Assembly (NCBI RefSeq): GCF_001645105.1
Contig: NZ_LKEG01000013.1
Span: 1-52,878 of the forward strand
Direction of reading: 5' to 3'
Source of the DNA: Pseudomonas marginalis
GTDB taxonomy: Bacteria; Pseudomonadota; Gammaproteobacteria; Pseudomonadales; Pseudomonadaceae
Length of the DNA: 52,878 nucleotides
The translations under genes and the position numbers were made by a program. This document shows, one piece after another, positions 25,421 through 34,746 of this stretch. How positions within the stretch are numbered: position 1 is the first letter of the stretch; each line of letters opens with the position of its first letter. The notes beneath the pieces were generated by a model that was given only the letters and a program-made list of their open reading frames with translations, was not told the DNA's origin and did no database searches.

Positions 25421-28400
25421 ATGAACGCATTCTTCAAGGGCGCGGGCGCGGTACTGCGCAAGAGTTGGGTCTGGAGCCTGTTACTGGTGCTCTCGAGTAC
25501 GCTGTTGGTGTGGTTTTTGGGGCCTTTGCTGGCGGTGGATGACTACCGTTTCTGGCAAAGCCCGACCTCCCGTTTGCTGACCATCTGCGGGTTGTTGCTG
25601 CTGTGGGGGCTGGCGATGGTCGTGGTGGGCGCACGCCGCTCCGCTCGGGCGGATCAGCCTGAACACCTCGACCGTCATCAGCGGCAGGCGTTGGTCAACA
25701 ACGAAATAAGCCACGTACGGGGGCGTTTCAAGGAGGCCCTGCTGACGTTGAAGACCTCTCGTCGCTACGGCGAGCACAGTCAGCGCTGGCGCAATGAACT
25801 GCCCTGGTACCTGTTGATTGGCGAGCGGAGCAGCGGCAAGACCTCGTTGTTGGCCGCCAGTGGCCTGCAGGCTCCGCTCGATCGGACCGAAGCGGCGTTC
25901 CCAGGGAGTGCGGCTTACTGTGACTGGTATTTTGCCGACGAAGCCGTGATGGTCGAGATGGCCGGCCGCTACCTGGACCAGCCTGATCCCGCGGTAGATG
26001 GCGCAGGATGGTCGACATTGCTGGGCCTGCTCAAGGCGTGGCGCAGAACACGGCCGCTCAATGGCGTGGTGGTGACGCTGTGCGTCGACACGCTTTTGCG
26101 CAGCAGTGAACACGACCTGGAGCTTCATGCGCGTCACGTGCGTACCCGCTTGCAGGATATCCAGCAGACACTGCATGTGGATGTGCCGGTTTACCTGGTA
26201 TTGACCCAGGCTGATCGGCTGGCTGGGTTTGCCGAGTTCTTTGATGCGCTGCAGGGCGACAGCACCGAAGATGTGCTGGGTGAGCGCCTGGTTGCAGGCC
26301 TGGCCGGCACTGATATTGAGCAGGTACGCGACGCATTCGAAGCCCTGCTGCAACGCCTGGGAGCCGAGTTGATCCCGCGCTTGCACCAGGAGCGAAACCT
26401 TGAGCGCCGTGGCCGGATGCTGGATTTTCCTCGGCAGGTTGCACGCCTCGGCGACTGTCTGTGCGTGTTTATCGAGGCTGCGTTTTCCGCCCATCGCCAT
26501 CAGCGTATCAACGGTTTGCGAGGGTTCTACCTGACCTGTGCGAAGAGCGGCGATGTACGTCCCCATTTTGTCCAGGGCCTGTTCAATCGCGTGGTTTTCG
26601 CGCAGGCCGATCTTGCCGGGTTGCATACGCCGGAGCGTCGGCGCCTACGTCGACGCCATGGGTTATTGGCGCTGGCCGCATCTGTCGTGATCGCCGCGGC
26701 GGGGGCGCTGTGGCTGCACAGTTATTCGTTCAACCATCAGCGACTGGTGCAGCTTCAGGCGTTGACCCAACCCGAGTCCGCCATTCACCCCGGTTCGGAC
26801 CAGAGCCAGACGTTGCTGGCGCTGCTGGACAGTCGCTTGGCGGCGACAACCGTATTTCCACTGCCGGTGCAAGTGCGATGGGTTGATCGGGCGGGCTTGT
26901 ATCAAGGGGATGTCAGTCGTCCACCGTTGACTAGTGCCTATGAACACGCTTTGCATCAACAATTGCTGCCCTACGTGACCACATTGCTCGGAGAACAGGT
27001 GCGAGCGAGCCTGGGAGACCGTGAACGGCTGCTGGACAGCCTGCGCGCCTACCTGATGCTCAACCTGCCCGAACGACGTGATGCAAGTTGGCTGGCGGAG
27101 CAGGTGGCTGGGCAGTGGGCTACCGGGTACGCGGGGGAGGCTGCGGCGCATAAACGCCTGGCCGGACACTTTGCTCGGCTTCTTGAGCAAGGGTTCCAGG
27201 CGCCGTTGAACGATGAACTGGTCGCCCAGGCTCGCCTGGCGTTACGGGGTGAGTCACTGGCAGAGGTGGTCTACCGGGCACTGCGGGAGCAAGCCCGGAA
27301 CCTGGAGCCTTACCGCCTGGCCGAAGGCCCCGCATTTTCCAGGGTTGAGCGACCCATCCCGGGTTTCTACACAAAAAAATACCTGCAGTTTTTCGAAACG
27401 CAGGGCCCTCAGTGGGTCAATGCCATTGCCCAGGACAACTGGGTGCTGGGGGAAGCCACCGACCTGAGTGTCATGGACTTACGCAAACTCATGCTGGAGC
27501 TGGAACAGCGCTATTTCAGCGAATACGCCGATGCCTGGAGTGATGCCCTGGGGCGAATCAGGCTGCTGGAAAGTGACAGTCTGAGACGCAGCACGGAGCA
27601 GCTTGCGAGCCTTACATCCGCTCAGTCGGCGTTGGTGCAGCTGTTGCAGCAGGTGCGTGAAAACACACGACTGATGCCGCTTCACGAACAACTGGGTACG
27701 GTGAGCCAACAGCTTGCAGACTCAGGCGAGAAGGTATCCGGCGCGCTGGCCAAGGCGTTACCGCGCCAAACGCTGCCCGATAATGCCCGGCGCGCGTTGC
27801 AACGCCGCTTCGAGCCTCTGCATCAGTTGCTCGATGAAGAGCAGAACCCCGGGGTCGAGTTGACGCAGGCATTGCGCCTGCTCGATGAGCTGTACCTGCA
27901 ATTGTCGACACTGAACCGGGACAGTTCACCGGAGCAGGCCGCGTTCAAGCTGGCCAGGCAGCGGATGGATGGGCAGCAGCCGCTACTGGGCAACCTGCGT
28001 GATGCGGCAGCGCGCTTGCCGCAACCGCTCAGGGGATGGTTCGAAGGTATTGCCGAGCAAAGCTGGCGCCACCTGCTTGATAACGCCTATGGGTACGTGA
28101 ATCAGCGTTATCAAAGCGAGGTCTACGGCTTTTATACGAAGGCGATCCAACACCGCTACCCGTTCAATGCCCATGCTGGCAGCGATGTCGCCCTGGACGA
28201 TTTCCAGGCGTTCTTCAAACCGAAGGGGGCCATGGAGCGTTTTTATGACGGTTATCTGCGGCCGTTTGTCAGTGTCGAGGGCACCCGCTATCGCTTGCGT
28301 GCGCTGGAGGGGCGCAGCTTGCCGATGTCACGTTCGTTGCTGGACCAACTGACCAGGGCCCAGACCATTCGCCAAGGTTTTTTCAACGAGGAGCGGGGTG

Positions 28401-28795
28401 ATTGGGCCGTCAGGTTTACGCTGGCGCCCTATAGCCTGGATCAAGCCGTCAGCCGGGCAACGTTGCAGGTGGGCAGTCAGCAGTTGGAGTACCGGCATGG
28501 CCCGATCGTGCCGATGGTGTTCCATTGGCCGAACGCGTCCGGAAATGGGCGCACCAGCCTGGTGCTGGAACGCGGCGCCGAGCGGCCATTGGGCATCGAA
28601 AAAGACAGTGGCACCTGGTCGTTGTTCCGGTTCTTCGAGCTGATGCAAAGCGAGCCTGCCAGCGGCAGGGACGCGCAGATACTCAAGGCCGACCTGGCTG
28701 GCCTCCGTGCCAATTACCTGCTCACCAGCCAGGGTAACCCCAGCCCTTTCCAGATCGCGACATGGCGCACCTTCCGCCTGCCGGAGCAATTGTGA
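25421..28795 (+). CDS. tssM: Type VI membrane complex protein TssM (IcmF)
   Basis: A 1124-residue TssM, the trans-envelope channel of the T6SS. Two N-terminal membrane helices (about 15-35 and 45-75) precede a cytoplasmic GTPase-like domain with Walker A GERSSGKTS near 134, so the nucleotide site is intact. A third membrane helix lies near 414-436 (LALAASVVIAAAGALWLHS), followed by a long periplasmic IcmF region that ends in the beta-domain binding TssJ. The length is normal (1100-1200). Its last bases overlap the phosphatase gene as GTGA. Confidence 0.95.
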   Translation: MNAFFKGAGAVLRKSWVWSLLLVLSSTLLVWFLGPLLAVDDYRFWQSPTSRLLTICGLLLLWGLAMVVVGARRSARADQPEHLDRHQRQALVNNEISHVRGRFKEALLTLKTSRRYGEHSQRWRNELPWYLLIGERSSGKTSLLAASGLQAPLDRTEAAFPGSAAYCDWYFADEAVMVEMAGRYLDQPDPAVDGAGWSTLLGLLKAWRRTRPLNGVVVTLCVDTLLRSSEHDLELHARHVRTRLQDIQQTLHVDVPVYLVLTQADRLAGFAEFFDALQGDSTEDVLGERLVAGLAGTDIEQVRDAFEALLQRLGAELIPRLHQERNLERRGRMLDFPRQVARLGDCLCVFIEAAFSAHRHQRINGLRGFYLTCAKSGDVRPHFVQGLFNRVVFAQADLAGLHTPERRRLRRRHGLLALAASVVIAAAGALWLHSYSFNHQRLVQLQALTQPESAIHPGSDQSQTLLALLDSRLAATTVFPLPVQVRWVDRAGLYQGDVSRPPLTSAYEHALHQQLLPYVTTLLGEQVRASLGDRERLLDSLRAYLMLNLPERRDASWLAEQVAGQWATGYAGEAAAHKRLAGHFARLLEQGFQAPLNDELVAQARLALRGESLAEVVYRALREQARNLEPYRLAEGPAFSRVERPIPGFYTKKYLQFFETQGPQWVNAIAQDNWVLGEATDLSVMDLRKLMLELEQRYFSEYADAWSDALGRIRLLESDSLRRSTEQLASLTSAQSALVQLLQQVRENTRLMPLHEQLGTVSQQLADSGEKVSGALAKALPRQTLPDNARRALQRRFEPLHQLLDEEQNPGVELTQALRLLDELYLQLSTLNRDSSPEQAAFKLARQRMDGQQPLLGNLRDAAARLPQPLRGWFEGIAEQSWRHLLDNAYGYVNQRYQSEVYGFYTKAIQHRYPFNAHAGSDVALDDFQAFFKPKGAMERFYDGYLRPFVSVEGTRYRLRALEGRSLPMSRSLLDQLTRAQTIRQGFFNEERGDWAVRFTLAPYSLDQAVSRATLQVGSQQLEYRHGPIVPMVFHWPNASGNGRTSLVLERGAERPLGIEKDSGTWSLFRFFELMQSEPASGRDAQILKADLAGLRANYLLTSQGNPSPFQIATWRTFRLPEQL

Positions 28796-29505
28796 ACCGG
28801 GCGCTGCGTTGGCGAAGTGCAGGGCGCACGGCGCAAGGCAAGGGCCGTGCGCGCAACGAGGATGCATGGCTTGATTGCCCGCAACGCGGGTGTTGGGCGG
28901 TCGCCGATGGCATGGGCGGCCATCGTGCCGGGAATGTGGCCAGTCAACGGGTGGTCAGCAGTCTTGCCGCACTGCCAGCCCATGGGGGCTTCGAGCAACG
29001 GATCGACGCGGTGCGACGCTGCTTGCGTGACCTCGACAGCCAATTGCAAGCCGCCGATGGCCTGGCGGGCATCATGGGCAGTACGGTGGTTGTGCTGTTA
29101 CTTGAACACGACCGTGCAGCCTGTATCTGGGCAGGTGACAGTCGATGCTACCTCTGGCGGAGTCAGTGCCTGTATCAACTGTCGCGCGACCACTCTTTGC
29201 AGCAACAACTGATGGATAAGCAGCAACTGAGCCTGGAACGCGCTCGGGCTCATCCGGACGCCAGGGCCCTGACACGCGCCATTGGTGCCCGACAGCCACT
29301 GAGCCTCGAGATACTGGAGTTCAGTGCCCATCCAGGGGATGTGTTTTTACTGTGCAGTGATGGCCTGTACCAGGGGCTCAGCCACAGTGAGCTGGGGAGC
29401 GCCATGAGTGCAGGTACGCCGCGCAAGGTGGTGGAGCGCTTGTTCAGCGGCGCGTTACGGGCGGCGGCGAAAGATGACTTGACCGCCGTGGTGGTCCAGC
29501 CATGA
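28792..29505 (+). CDS. PP2C-type Ser/Thr phosphatase of the T6SS (Stp1/PppA-like)
   Basis: A 237-residue PP2C phosphatase. I choose the GTG at 28792, which overlaps the tssM stop and has GGAG six bases ahead; an ATG at 28762 lies deeper inside tssM. Metal-binding motifs are intact: RNEDAW (Asp24), VADGMGGH (Asp39), GDSRCYLW, LCSDGLYQGLS and KDDLTAVVV. It would remove phosphate from threonines set by the adjoining kinase and so reset the FHA-dependent assembly switch. No membrane segment is present. The position matches stp1 of HSI-2, and it overlaps the kinase gene by ATGA. Confidence 0.93.
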   Translation: MNRALRWRSAGRTAQGKGRARNEDAWLDCPQRGCWAVADGMGGHRAGNVASQRVVSSLAALPAHGGFEQRIDAVRRCLRDLDSQLQAADGLAGIMGSTVVVLLLEHDRAACIWAGDSRCYLWRSQCLYQLSRDHSLQQQLMDKQQLSLERARAHPDARALTRAIGARQPLSLEILEFSAHPGDVFLLCSDGLYQGLSHSELGSAMSAGTPRKVVERLFSGALRAAAKDDLTAVVVQP

Positions 29506-30347
29506 ACGCAGCAGCGGGCCCGCCGAGCCTGCTTGCGGGCCGCTATCAGCTTGAACGGATCCTCGGTTCAGGCGGGATGGGCGTGGTGTATCGCGCCCGG
29601 GACCTGCTGCATGAAGCGTTCGGCGAGCCGGACTGCCGTGTGGCGCTGAAGCTGTTGGGCGAGACACTCTCCGCGTGCACCGATGCGCATTTATTGTTGT
29701 ACAGCGAGTTCGCCCTGACCCGCAGCCTGCGCCATGATCACGTGGTGCGCGCATTTTCTTTCGAGGTAGACACGGCCCACCAGGTGGCATTCTTCACCAT
29801 GGAAGTGATGCCCGGCCTGACCCTCGACCGCATGCTCCCGGAACGCCCGCAAGGCCTGCCGTGGCAGGAGCTGCAACCTATGGCCGTGCAATTGCTGGAT
29901 GCGCTGGCTTACACGCATCGGCAAGGCGTCCTGCATGGCGATGTGAAACCGGCGAATATCATGGTGGGGGAGCAGGGGGTGCGCTTGTTTGATTTTGGCC
30001 TGGGCCATGCCGAGGCGCAGGTAGGGGTTGGTTTACCGGGTTTGAGCCGCAGTCGCTTGAATGCCTGGACGCCTGCGTATGCGGCACCGGAGCTGATGGC
30101 CGGAGGGTTGCCATCAGCCAGCGCGGACCTGTATGGGGTTGCGTGTGTGTTGTATGAGCTGGCCGAGGGACGGCGTCCCGGCGAGCGCCAACGCAATCAG
30201 CGGTTGCCGAGACCTCGGCAACTGCCCAGGCATTGCTGGCCAACGTTGTGCACCGCACTGGCGATGGACCCGGAGCAGCGAAGGGTATGTATCGCCGAGT
30301 TGCGCGAAGTCCTGGGCGGCAGGCGACGTCGCTGGTTCCTGGGGTAA
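29502..30347 (+). CDS. Hanks-type Ser/Thr kinase of the T6SS (Stk1/PpkA-like)
   Basis: A 281-residue kinase. Visible motifs are the glycine loop LGSGGMGVVYRA (21-32), Lys50 in VALK, catalytic loop HGDVKPANIM with Asp147, DFG at 164-166 (FDFGLG) and the APE block YAAPELM. The residue before the catalytic Asp is Gly, not Arg, so it is a non-RD kinase and may not need activation-loop phosphorylation. No membrane helix or periplasmic sensor follows the kinase domain, unlike PpkA of HSI-1. It is the last gene of the T6SS run, opposite phosphatase and FHA protein functions, and matches stk1 of HSI-2. A convergent gene ends 4 bases after its stop. Confidence 0.93.
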   Translation: MNAAAGPPSLLAGRYQLERILGSGGMGVVYRARDLLHEAFGEPDCRVALKLLGETLSACTDAHLLLYSEFALTRSLRHDHVVRAFSFEVDTAHQVAFFTMEVMPGLTLDRMLPERPQGLPWQELQPMAVQLLDALAYTHRQGVLHGDVKPANIMVGEQGVRLFDFGLGHAEAQVGVGLPGLSRSRLNAWTPAYAAPELMAGGLPSASADLYGVACVLYELAEGRRPGERQRNQRLPRPRQLPRHCWPTLCTALAMDPEQRRVCIAELREVLGGRRRRWFLG

Positions 30348-30351
30348 CGCG

Positions 30352-30681
30352 TCAACCGGCCAGGTCATGCAGTTGGCAGTACTCGACCCAACTCAGGCCG
30401 GCCATCTGCGCCACTTCCTTATGCACCTCAAGGCGCTGGGCTTCAAAGGCTTCGCCGGATTCGGCGGTCAGTTTGAGGGTTAACTCCCAGGCAAACAGGC
30501 CCTGGCGCTCGGCTTCCGCTTCGAAGGCTTCATGCAGCCGTTCGGCACGGTATTGCGCCAGGGTTTCGCCCTTGGCCTGGGCGGCCAGCGGGTTCAGGGT
30601 ATTAAGTTCAGTGGCGACATCGGGATGTGCGTCGAGGAATCTGTCCAGCGCGAGCTGATGGTTATCACCGGGTTGTGACAA
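30352..30681 (-). CDS. Small DUF6388-like protein
   Basis: A 109-residue, Glu/Ala/Leu-rich, probably all-helical cytoplasmic protein. The start is a TTG at 30681; GGAG eight bases ahead supports it. The C-terminal half (EVHKEVAQMAGLSWVEYCQLHDL) fits my memory of the DUF6388 family of pseudomonads. No catalytic motif, signal or membrane segment is seen and no function is known to me. It is convergent to the T6SS kinase with a 4-base gap, so it is not part of that operon. I see no reason to call it an effector or immunity protein. Confidence 0.6.
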   Translation of the reverse strand: MSQPGDNHQLALDRFLDAHPDVATELNTLNPLAAQAKGETLAQYRAERLHEAFEAEAERQGLFAWELTLKLTAESGEAFEAQRLEVHKEVAQMAGLSWVEYCQLHDLAG

Positions 30682-30934
30682 GGGCTTACTCCAAACAAAG
30701 GCAACGGTAGGGTGACACTCGGATAATGCCCATTGAAGCAGATTCGGACATTGGCCCAGGTCGGAACATTCAATTATTTGGAAAAAACACGGAATTGCCT
30801 GTCATCCAATACGGAAAAATCACTTAGATGCGTGGCAAAAGGCTTTCGCTCATCGTGCCTGGACGTGTAGCGTTAGCCCAGTGTTTCCGGCCCTGCCTTC
30901 CAAGGACAGTGGGCGATGGGCAGAGGGATGGGTC

Positions 30935-33010
30935 ATGGCGCAAACGCTGTTCAAACTTTTCTTCACCCAGCGCCTGGCCGCCCTGGCCGGCACCGAGTCG
31001 CTGCGGGCGATTCGCGAAGGGCTGTTGTGGATCCTGCCGTGCCTGCTGGTGTCGGCGGGCTTTCTGATCTTGTCTGAATCTGCCCGCGTGCTGGGCTTCG
31101 ACCCGCATTGGGTGACGTTCCTGGCCGGGCTGCACAACCAGATCAGTTCCGTGATCCCTCTGCTGGTAGCCGCTTCGATTGGTTATATGCTGGCGATCCA
31201 GCATCGACTCCCACAGCTGCCCGTAGCGTTCCTGTGCCTGGCCCATGTGGTGGTTGCGACGTTTATCCTGCGTGACTACCCCCGGGCCTCTGCCACCTTC
31301 GTGCTGTTCATCGCGATTGCCTCGCCGCTGCTGAATGTGCCGGCCATTGCCTGGCTGCACCGTTATCGCTGGACTCGGCTGGTCAACGAAGAGCTGGTAG
31401 GGCACAACCTGCGGGGCACCATCAATATGGTCGTGCCGGGCGTCATCACCGCCTTGGCGTTGGTGAGCGTGCTGTCCTTGTTGCTGCAGATCCCTTATGT
31501 GGCACAGCTCCAAGGGCCCCAGGTACTCGATGCCCTGGAGTCGCCGTACGGCAGCGGTTTGTTTGTGACTTTGATGAATTCACTGCTGTGGTTTTTCGGG
31601 ATCCACGGCGTTTACGCCATGCAGCCGCTGTTCGATGTGCTGGATCAGGCGGTGGTGCTGAACAGCGCTGCACTGGCGGCGGGTGAGCCGATCAAGTATG
31701 TGTTGAACAGCGGTCTGTTGGGCAGCTTTGCGTTTATCGGTGGCTCGGGCGGCGCATTGTGCCTGTTGCTGGCGATCCTGCTGTTCTCCAAGAGCCAGTC
31801 CATGCGCCTGTTGGCGGTGGCGAGTTTGCCGCTCTCACTGTTCAATGTCAGTGAAGTGCTGTTGTTCGGTTTGCCGATCATCCTTAACCCGCGATTGTTC
31901 ATACCGTTTCTGATCGTACCCGCGTTGAACGCCATGCTGGCGTTGACGGTGGTGCAGATGGGGTGGGTGTCGCCGGCGGTGGTCAGCGTGCCGTTTACGG
32001 CGCCGGTGCTGCTCAATGCCTATCTGAGCACCCACGGTGATTGGGTGGCGGTGGCCCTGCAAGTGGCGCTGCTGGGGCTGGGTACGCTGGTGTATGCGCC
32101 GTATGTGCGCGCCATCCACCGCCAGGCCACCGAAGGGGGCACGGTGTACCTCAAGTCCCTGGACATGACTTTCCGTGGCCTTGAGGAAAAGGGCCGTCTG
32201 CGCGAGCTGGACCCGGTGCTCGCGTCCCACAAGACCCTGGCGCGCCAGGCCAATGAACTGAGCCGCATCCAGCAGATCAGCGACTACGAGTTCTATCTTG
32301 AATTCCAGCCACAGGTCTCGACCCGCACTGGCTTGTGCACCGGCTGTGAAGCACTGATGCGTGCCCGTGATGCCGACGGAAAAGTGCATTCGCCGTGGGA
32401 GTTCCTGCAGTGGCTGGCCCAGGCGCATTTGATGCCGGATGTGGATGTATGGGTGGCATCCCAGGCGGTTCGCCACTACCAGAAGTGGCAGAAACTCGGT
32501 TTCAGCTTACCGATGACCATCAATATTTCCAGTGCGACCCTGACCGACGCCGCCTATGGCGAACGCCTGGTGGAAATCCTCGCCCAGGCCCACGGGCAGG
32601 TCTCAGTGGAAATCACCGAAGATGCGCTGGTGAGTGATATCCAGGTCACACGCCAGACCATTCAGAAGCTGCAAGCCATCGGTGCCAAGGTCTATATCGA
32701 TGATTTCGGCACCGGGTTCTCGGCCCTGAGTTACCTGCACCAATTCCCCGTGGACTTCATCAAGATCGACCGTAGCTTTGTGGTGGCGCAGCATGACCCC
32801 AAGGGCGCCCAGGTCATGACCGGCATGCTGCGCTTTTGCGAGGCGTTGAATCTGGGCGTGGTGGTGGAAGGGGTGGAGACGGCCGAGCAGCTGGCCTTCC
32901 TGAATACGGGTGCCGATTTGATTATTCAAGGCTGGTATTTCAGCAAGGCGCTGCCGGACGATCAGTTGCAAGGCTTTGTGCGTGAGCGCGAGGCCCTGGC
33001 GCAGGGCTAA
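30935..33010 (+). CDS. PTS EIIC-like membrane domain fused to EAL phosphodiesterase
   Basis: A 692-residue inner-membrane protein. ATG 30935 is preceded by an AGAGGGAT stretch; an ATG at 30881 is also open. Residues about 10-400 hold around ten hydrophobic segments with the look of a PTS EIIC sugar channel (IREGLLWILPCLLVSAGFLI, FGIHGVYAMQPL, FIGGSGGALCLLLAIL, FNVSEVLLFGLPIILNP). Residues about 440-685 are an EAL domain with E472-A-L, NISSATL, EITEDAL, DDFGTGFSAL, FIKIDRSFV and VVVEGVET, all expected for active cyclic-di-GMP hydrolysis. No EIIA or EIIB phosphorylation domain is present. It therefore probably senses or binds a sugar and adjusts cyclic-di-GMP. The end overlaps the convergent PF10118 gene by four bases. 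Confidence 0.88.
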   Translation: MAQTLFKLFFTQRLAALAGTESLRAIREGLLWILPCLLVSAGFLILSESARVLGFDPHWVTFLAGLHNQISSVIPLLVAASIGYMLAIQHRLPQLPVAFLCLAHVVVATFILRDYPRASATFVLFIAIASPLLNVPAIAWLHRYRWTRLVNEELVGHNLRGTINMVVPGVITALALVSVLSLLLQIPYVAQLQGPQVLDALESPYGSGLFVTLMNSLLWFFGIHGVYAMQPLFDVLDQAVVLNSAALAAGEPIKYVLNSGLLGSFAFIGGSGGALCLLLAILLFSKSQSMRLLAVASLPLSLFNVSEVLLFGLPIILNPRLFIPFLIVPALNAMLALTVVQMGWVSPAVVSVPFTAPVLLNAYLSTHGDWVAVALQVALLGLGTLVYAPYVRAIHRQATEGGTVYLKSLDMTFRGLEEKGRLRELDPVLASHKTLARQANELSRIQQISDYEFYLEFQPQVSTRTGLCTGCEALMRARDADGKVHSPWEFLQWLAQAHLMPDVDVWVASQAVRHYQKWQKLGFSLPMTINISSATLTDAAYGERLVEILAQAHGQVSVEITEDALVSDIQVTRQTIQKLQAIGAKVYIDDFGTGFSALSYLHQFPVDFIKIDRSFVVAQHDPKGAQVMTGMLRFCEALNLGVVVEGVETAEQLAFLNTGADLIIQGWYFSKALPDDQLQGFVREREALAQG

Positions 33011-33840
33011 TAACCGCGCCGGACCTGCTCGATGTCCTCGACCAGTGCGTCGATACCGGCGAGGCGCGCACGGTTGTCGTGGTCCCAGGGGTGGAAGCCG
33101 GGTTTGAAGTAGTGCAGCCACGGCACCAGCATGCGTGGGAAGACTCCCTTGGGCCCATACAGAAACTTCAGCATGCGCCAGAAGCCTTTCAGGTGCCCGC
33201 CCGACTTGCGGTCGGCAATCAGCAGGCGCACGTGGAAGTCGAACACCACCAGCCAGAATAACAGCGTGGTGAACAGCATGGTCCCGGTACGCAGCAAGTA
33301 GCGCTTGGGACCGGGCTTGATCACGCTGTTCCAGACGTCGAACGCCACCGCCTTGTGTTCGGTTTCCTCCAAGGCGTGCCAGTACCACATCTGTTGGTAG
33401 CCCTTGAGTGAGTCGCCGAAGCGCGACGGGTCGCTCAACAGGATTTCGGCAAGCATCGCCGTGTAGTGTTCAAGGGCAATGGTCACCGCGAGGTTGAAGG
33501 ACGCCGGCAAGTGTTTTTTCTGCAGGTCGAGGATGAACTTCAGGCGCCGGTCCAGGGCGTGCGCGGGCAGCCCCGCGGCTTGCAGCAAGTCGTTGTAGGC
33601 CACGTGCTCGCGGCTGTGCATGGCTTCCTGGCCGATAAAACCCTGGATCTCTTTCTTCAGCTCAGGGTCGTCGATGCGCTGGCGGTAGTGGCGCACGCTG
33701 TCCATGAAAAACAGCTCGCCCTGCGGAAACAGCAGCGACAGGGCATTGAAGAAATGCGTGATGAACGGGCCTTGCTCGTGCCAGTCCTTGATGCGTTCGG
33801 CAGGGAGGGCGAAATGGATGTCACGGCGGATCGGCAACAT
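33007..33840 (-). CDS. PF10118-type 'metal-dependent hydrolase' with diiron-like ligand pattern
   Basis: A 277-residue protein of the family usually labelled metal-dependent hydrolase (PF10118). The ligands visible are Glu42, Glu72-x-x-His75 (EAMH), Glu124 and Glu159-x-x-His162 (ETEH). The spacing of 30, 52 and 35 residues is that of a ferritin-like four-helix diiron carboxylate centre, not of a typical hydrolase, so an oxidase, oxygenase or desaturase-like role is worth considering. A hydrophobic stretch near 185-205 could place it at the membrane. It is the third gene of a leftward operon after the Baeyer-Villiger enzyme and an SDR (15-base gap, CAGGAG ribosome site). Confidence 0.75.
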   Translation of the reverse strand: MLPIRRDIHFALPAERIKDWHEQGPFITHFFNALSLLFPQGELFFMDSVRHYRQRIDDPELKKEIQGFIGQEAMHSREHVAYNDLLQAAGLPAHALDRRLKFILDLQKKHLPASFNLAVTIALEHYTAMLAEILLSDPSRFGDSLKGYQQMWYWHALEETEHKAVAFDVWNSVIKPGPKRYLLRTGTMLFTTLLFWLVVFDFHVRLLIADRKSGGHLKGFWRMLKFLYGPKGVFPRMLVPWLHYFKPGFHPWDHDNRARLAGIDALVEDIEQVRRGY

Positions 33841-33855
33841 GCTGCGTGCTCCTGT

Positions 33856-34746
33856 TCAGAGACGGGACTCGTCGTTGGTTTCAAACACCCGCGTGCGGGG
33901 CTTCGGGGCCATGCGCTTGCTGGCGAACACCACCAAGGCTTGATAGGCCGCCGGCAGGCAACGGGCGAGCAGGTCGAGGAAATAGGCGTCGCGGCCGATC
34001 AGCACGCGACGTTTGTTTTTACGTACGCCGTGCAGGATCACCTTGGCGGCCTGGTCGGCGTCGGTAATGAAGAGCTTTTCGAAGTCGGCGCGGGCCTGCT
34101 GTTCGCTGTGGATCAGGAAACCGGTCATGTTCGCGTCGATACGGCTGCTGCGGCAGATATCGGTGCGAATGCCGCCGGGGTGCACGCAGGTGGCCGAGAC
34201 ACCGCAGCGTTGCATGTCCAACTCCTGGCGCAGGGATTCGGTGAAGCCGCGCACGGCAAATTTGGTCGCGTTGTAGCCGCTCATGCCAGGCTGGGCGAAC
34301 AGGCCGAACACGCTGGAGGTGTTGATCACGTGGCCCTCGCCGCCAGCTTTCAAATACGGCAGGAATGCCTTGGTGCCGTGCACCACGCCCCAGAAGTTGA
34401 TGCTGACGATCCATTCCAGGTCGGCGTAGTCCACGCCCTCGACGGTGCTCGACAGGGCAACCCCGGCATTGTTGAACACCAGGTTGACCTTGCCGTGGTC
34501 GGCCATGCAGCGCGCGGCCCAATCCTCCATGGCCTGGCGGTCGGACACATCGAGCACCTGGGTAGTGATCAATACGGGCGCCAGGGTTGAGGTCTTGATC
34601 AGCGCCAAGGTCTGCTCCAGCCCCTGGCTGTTTTTGTCGGCCAGCGCCAGGTGGCAACCTTCCCGCGCCAGGGCCAATGCCAGCGCTCGGCCCATGCCGG
34701 ATGCCGCACCGGTAATCGCGGCTACGCGGTCGTTGAATGATTTCAT
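33856..34746 (-). CDS. Short-chain dehydrogenase/reductase
   Basis: A 296-residue SDR. Cofactor loop TGAASGMG (12-19), NNAG (92-95), catalytic Ser144/145 region, Tyr158 and Lys162 (YNATK) are all present. The acidic Asp after the second strand (ALAD) suggests NAD preference. The C-terminal extension with RVLIGRDAYFLDLLARCLPAAYQALV is typical of SDRs that partner monooxygenases in lipid or alkane metabolism. The start overlaps the stop of the Baeyer-Villiger gene by ATGA, so they are translationally coupled. The substrate is probably a hydrophobic secondary alcohol or ketone, by context only. Confidence 0.88.
   Translation of the reverse strand: MKSFNDRVAAITGAASGMGRALALALAREGCHLALADKNSQGLEQTLALIKTSTLAPVLITTQVLDVSDRQAMEDWAARCMADHGKVNLVFNNAGVALSSTVEGVDYADLEWIVSINFWGVVHGTKAFLPYLKAGGEGHVINTSSVFGLFAQPGMSGYNATKFAVRGFTESLRQELDMQRCGVSATCVHPGGIRTDICRSSRIDANMTGFLIHSEQQARADFEKLFITDADQAAKVILHGVRKNKRRVLIGRDAYFLDLLARCLPAAYQALVVFASKRMAPKPRTRVFETNDESRL

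Noticed and set aside
30352..30681. Gene after the T6SS kinase as an effector or immunity protein
   Set aside because: It is on the opposite strand, has no toxin or immunity features, and resembles a small conserved family of unknown function.
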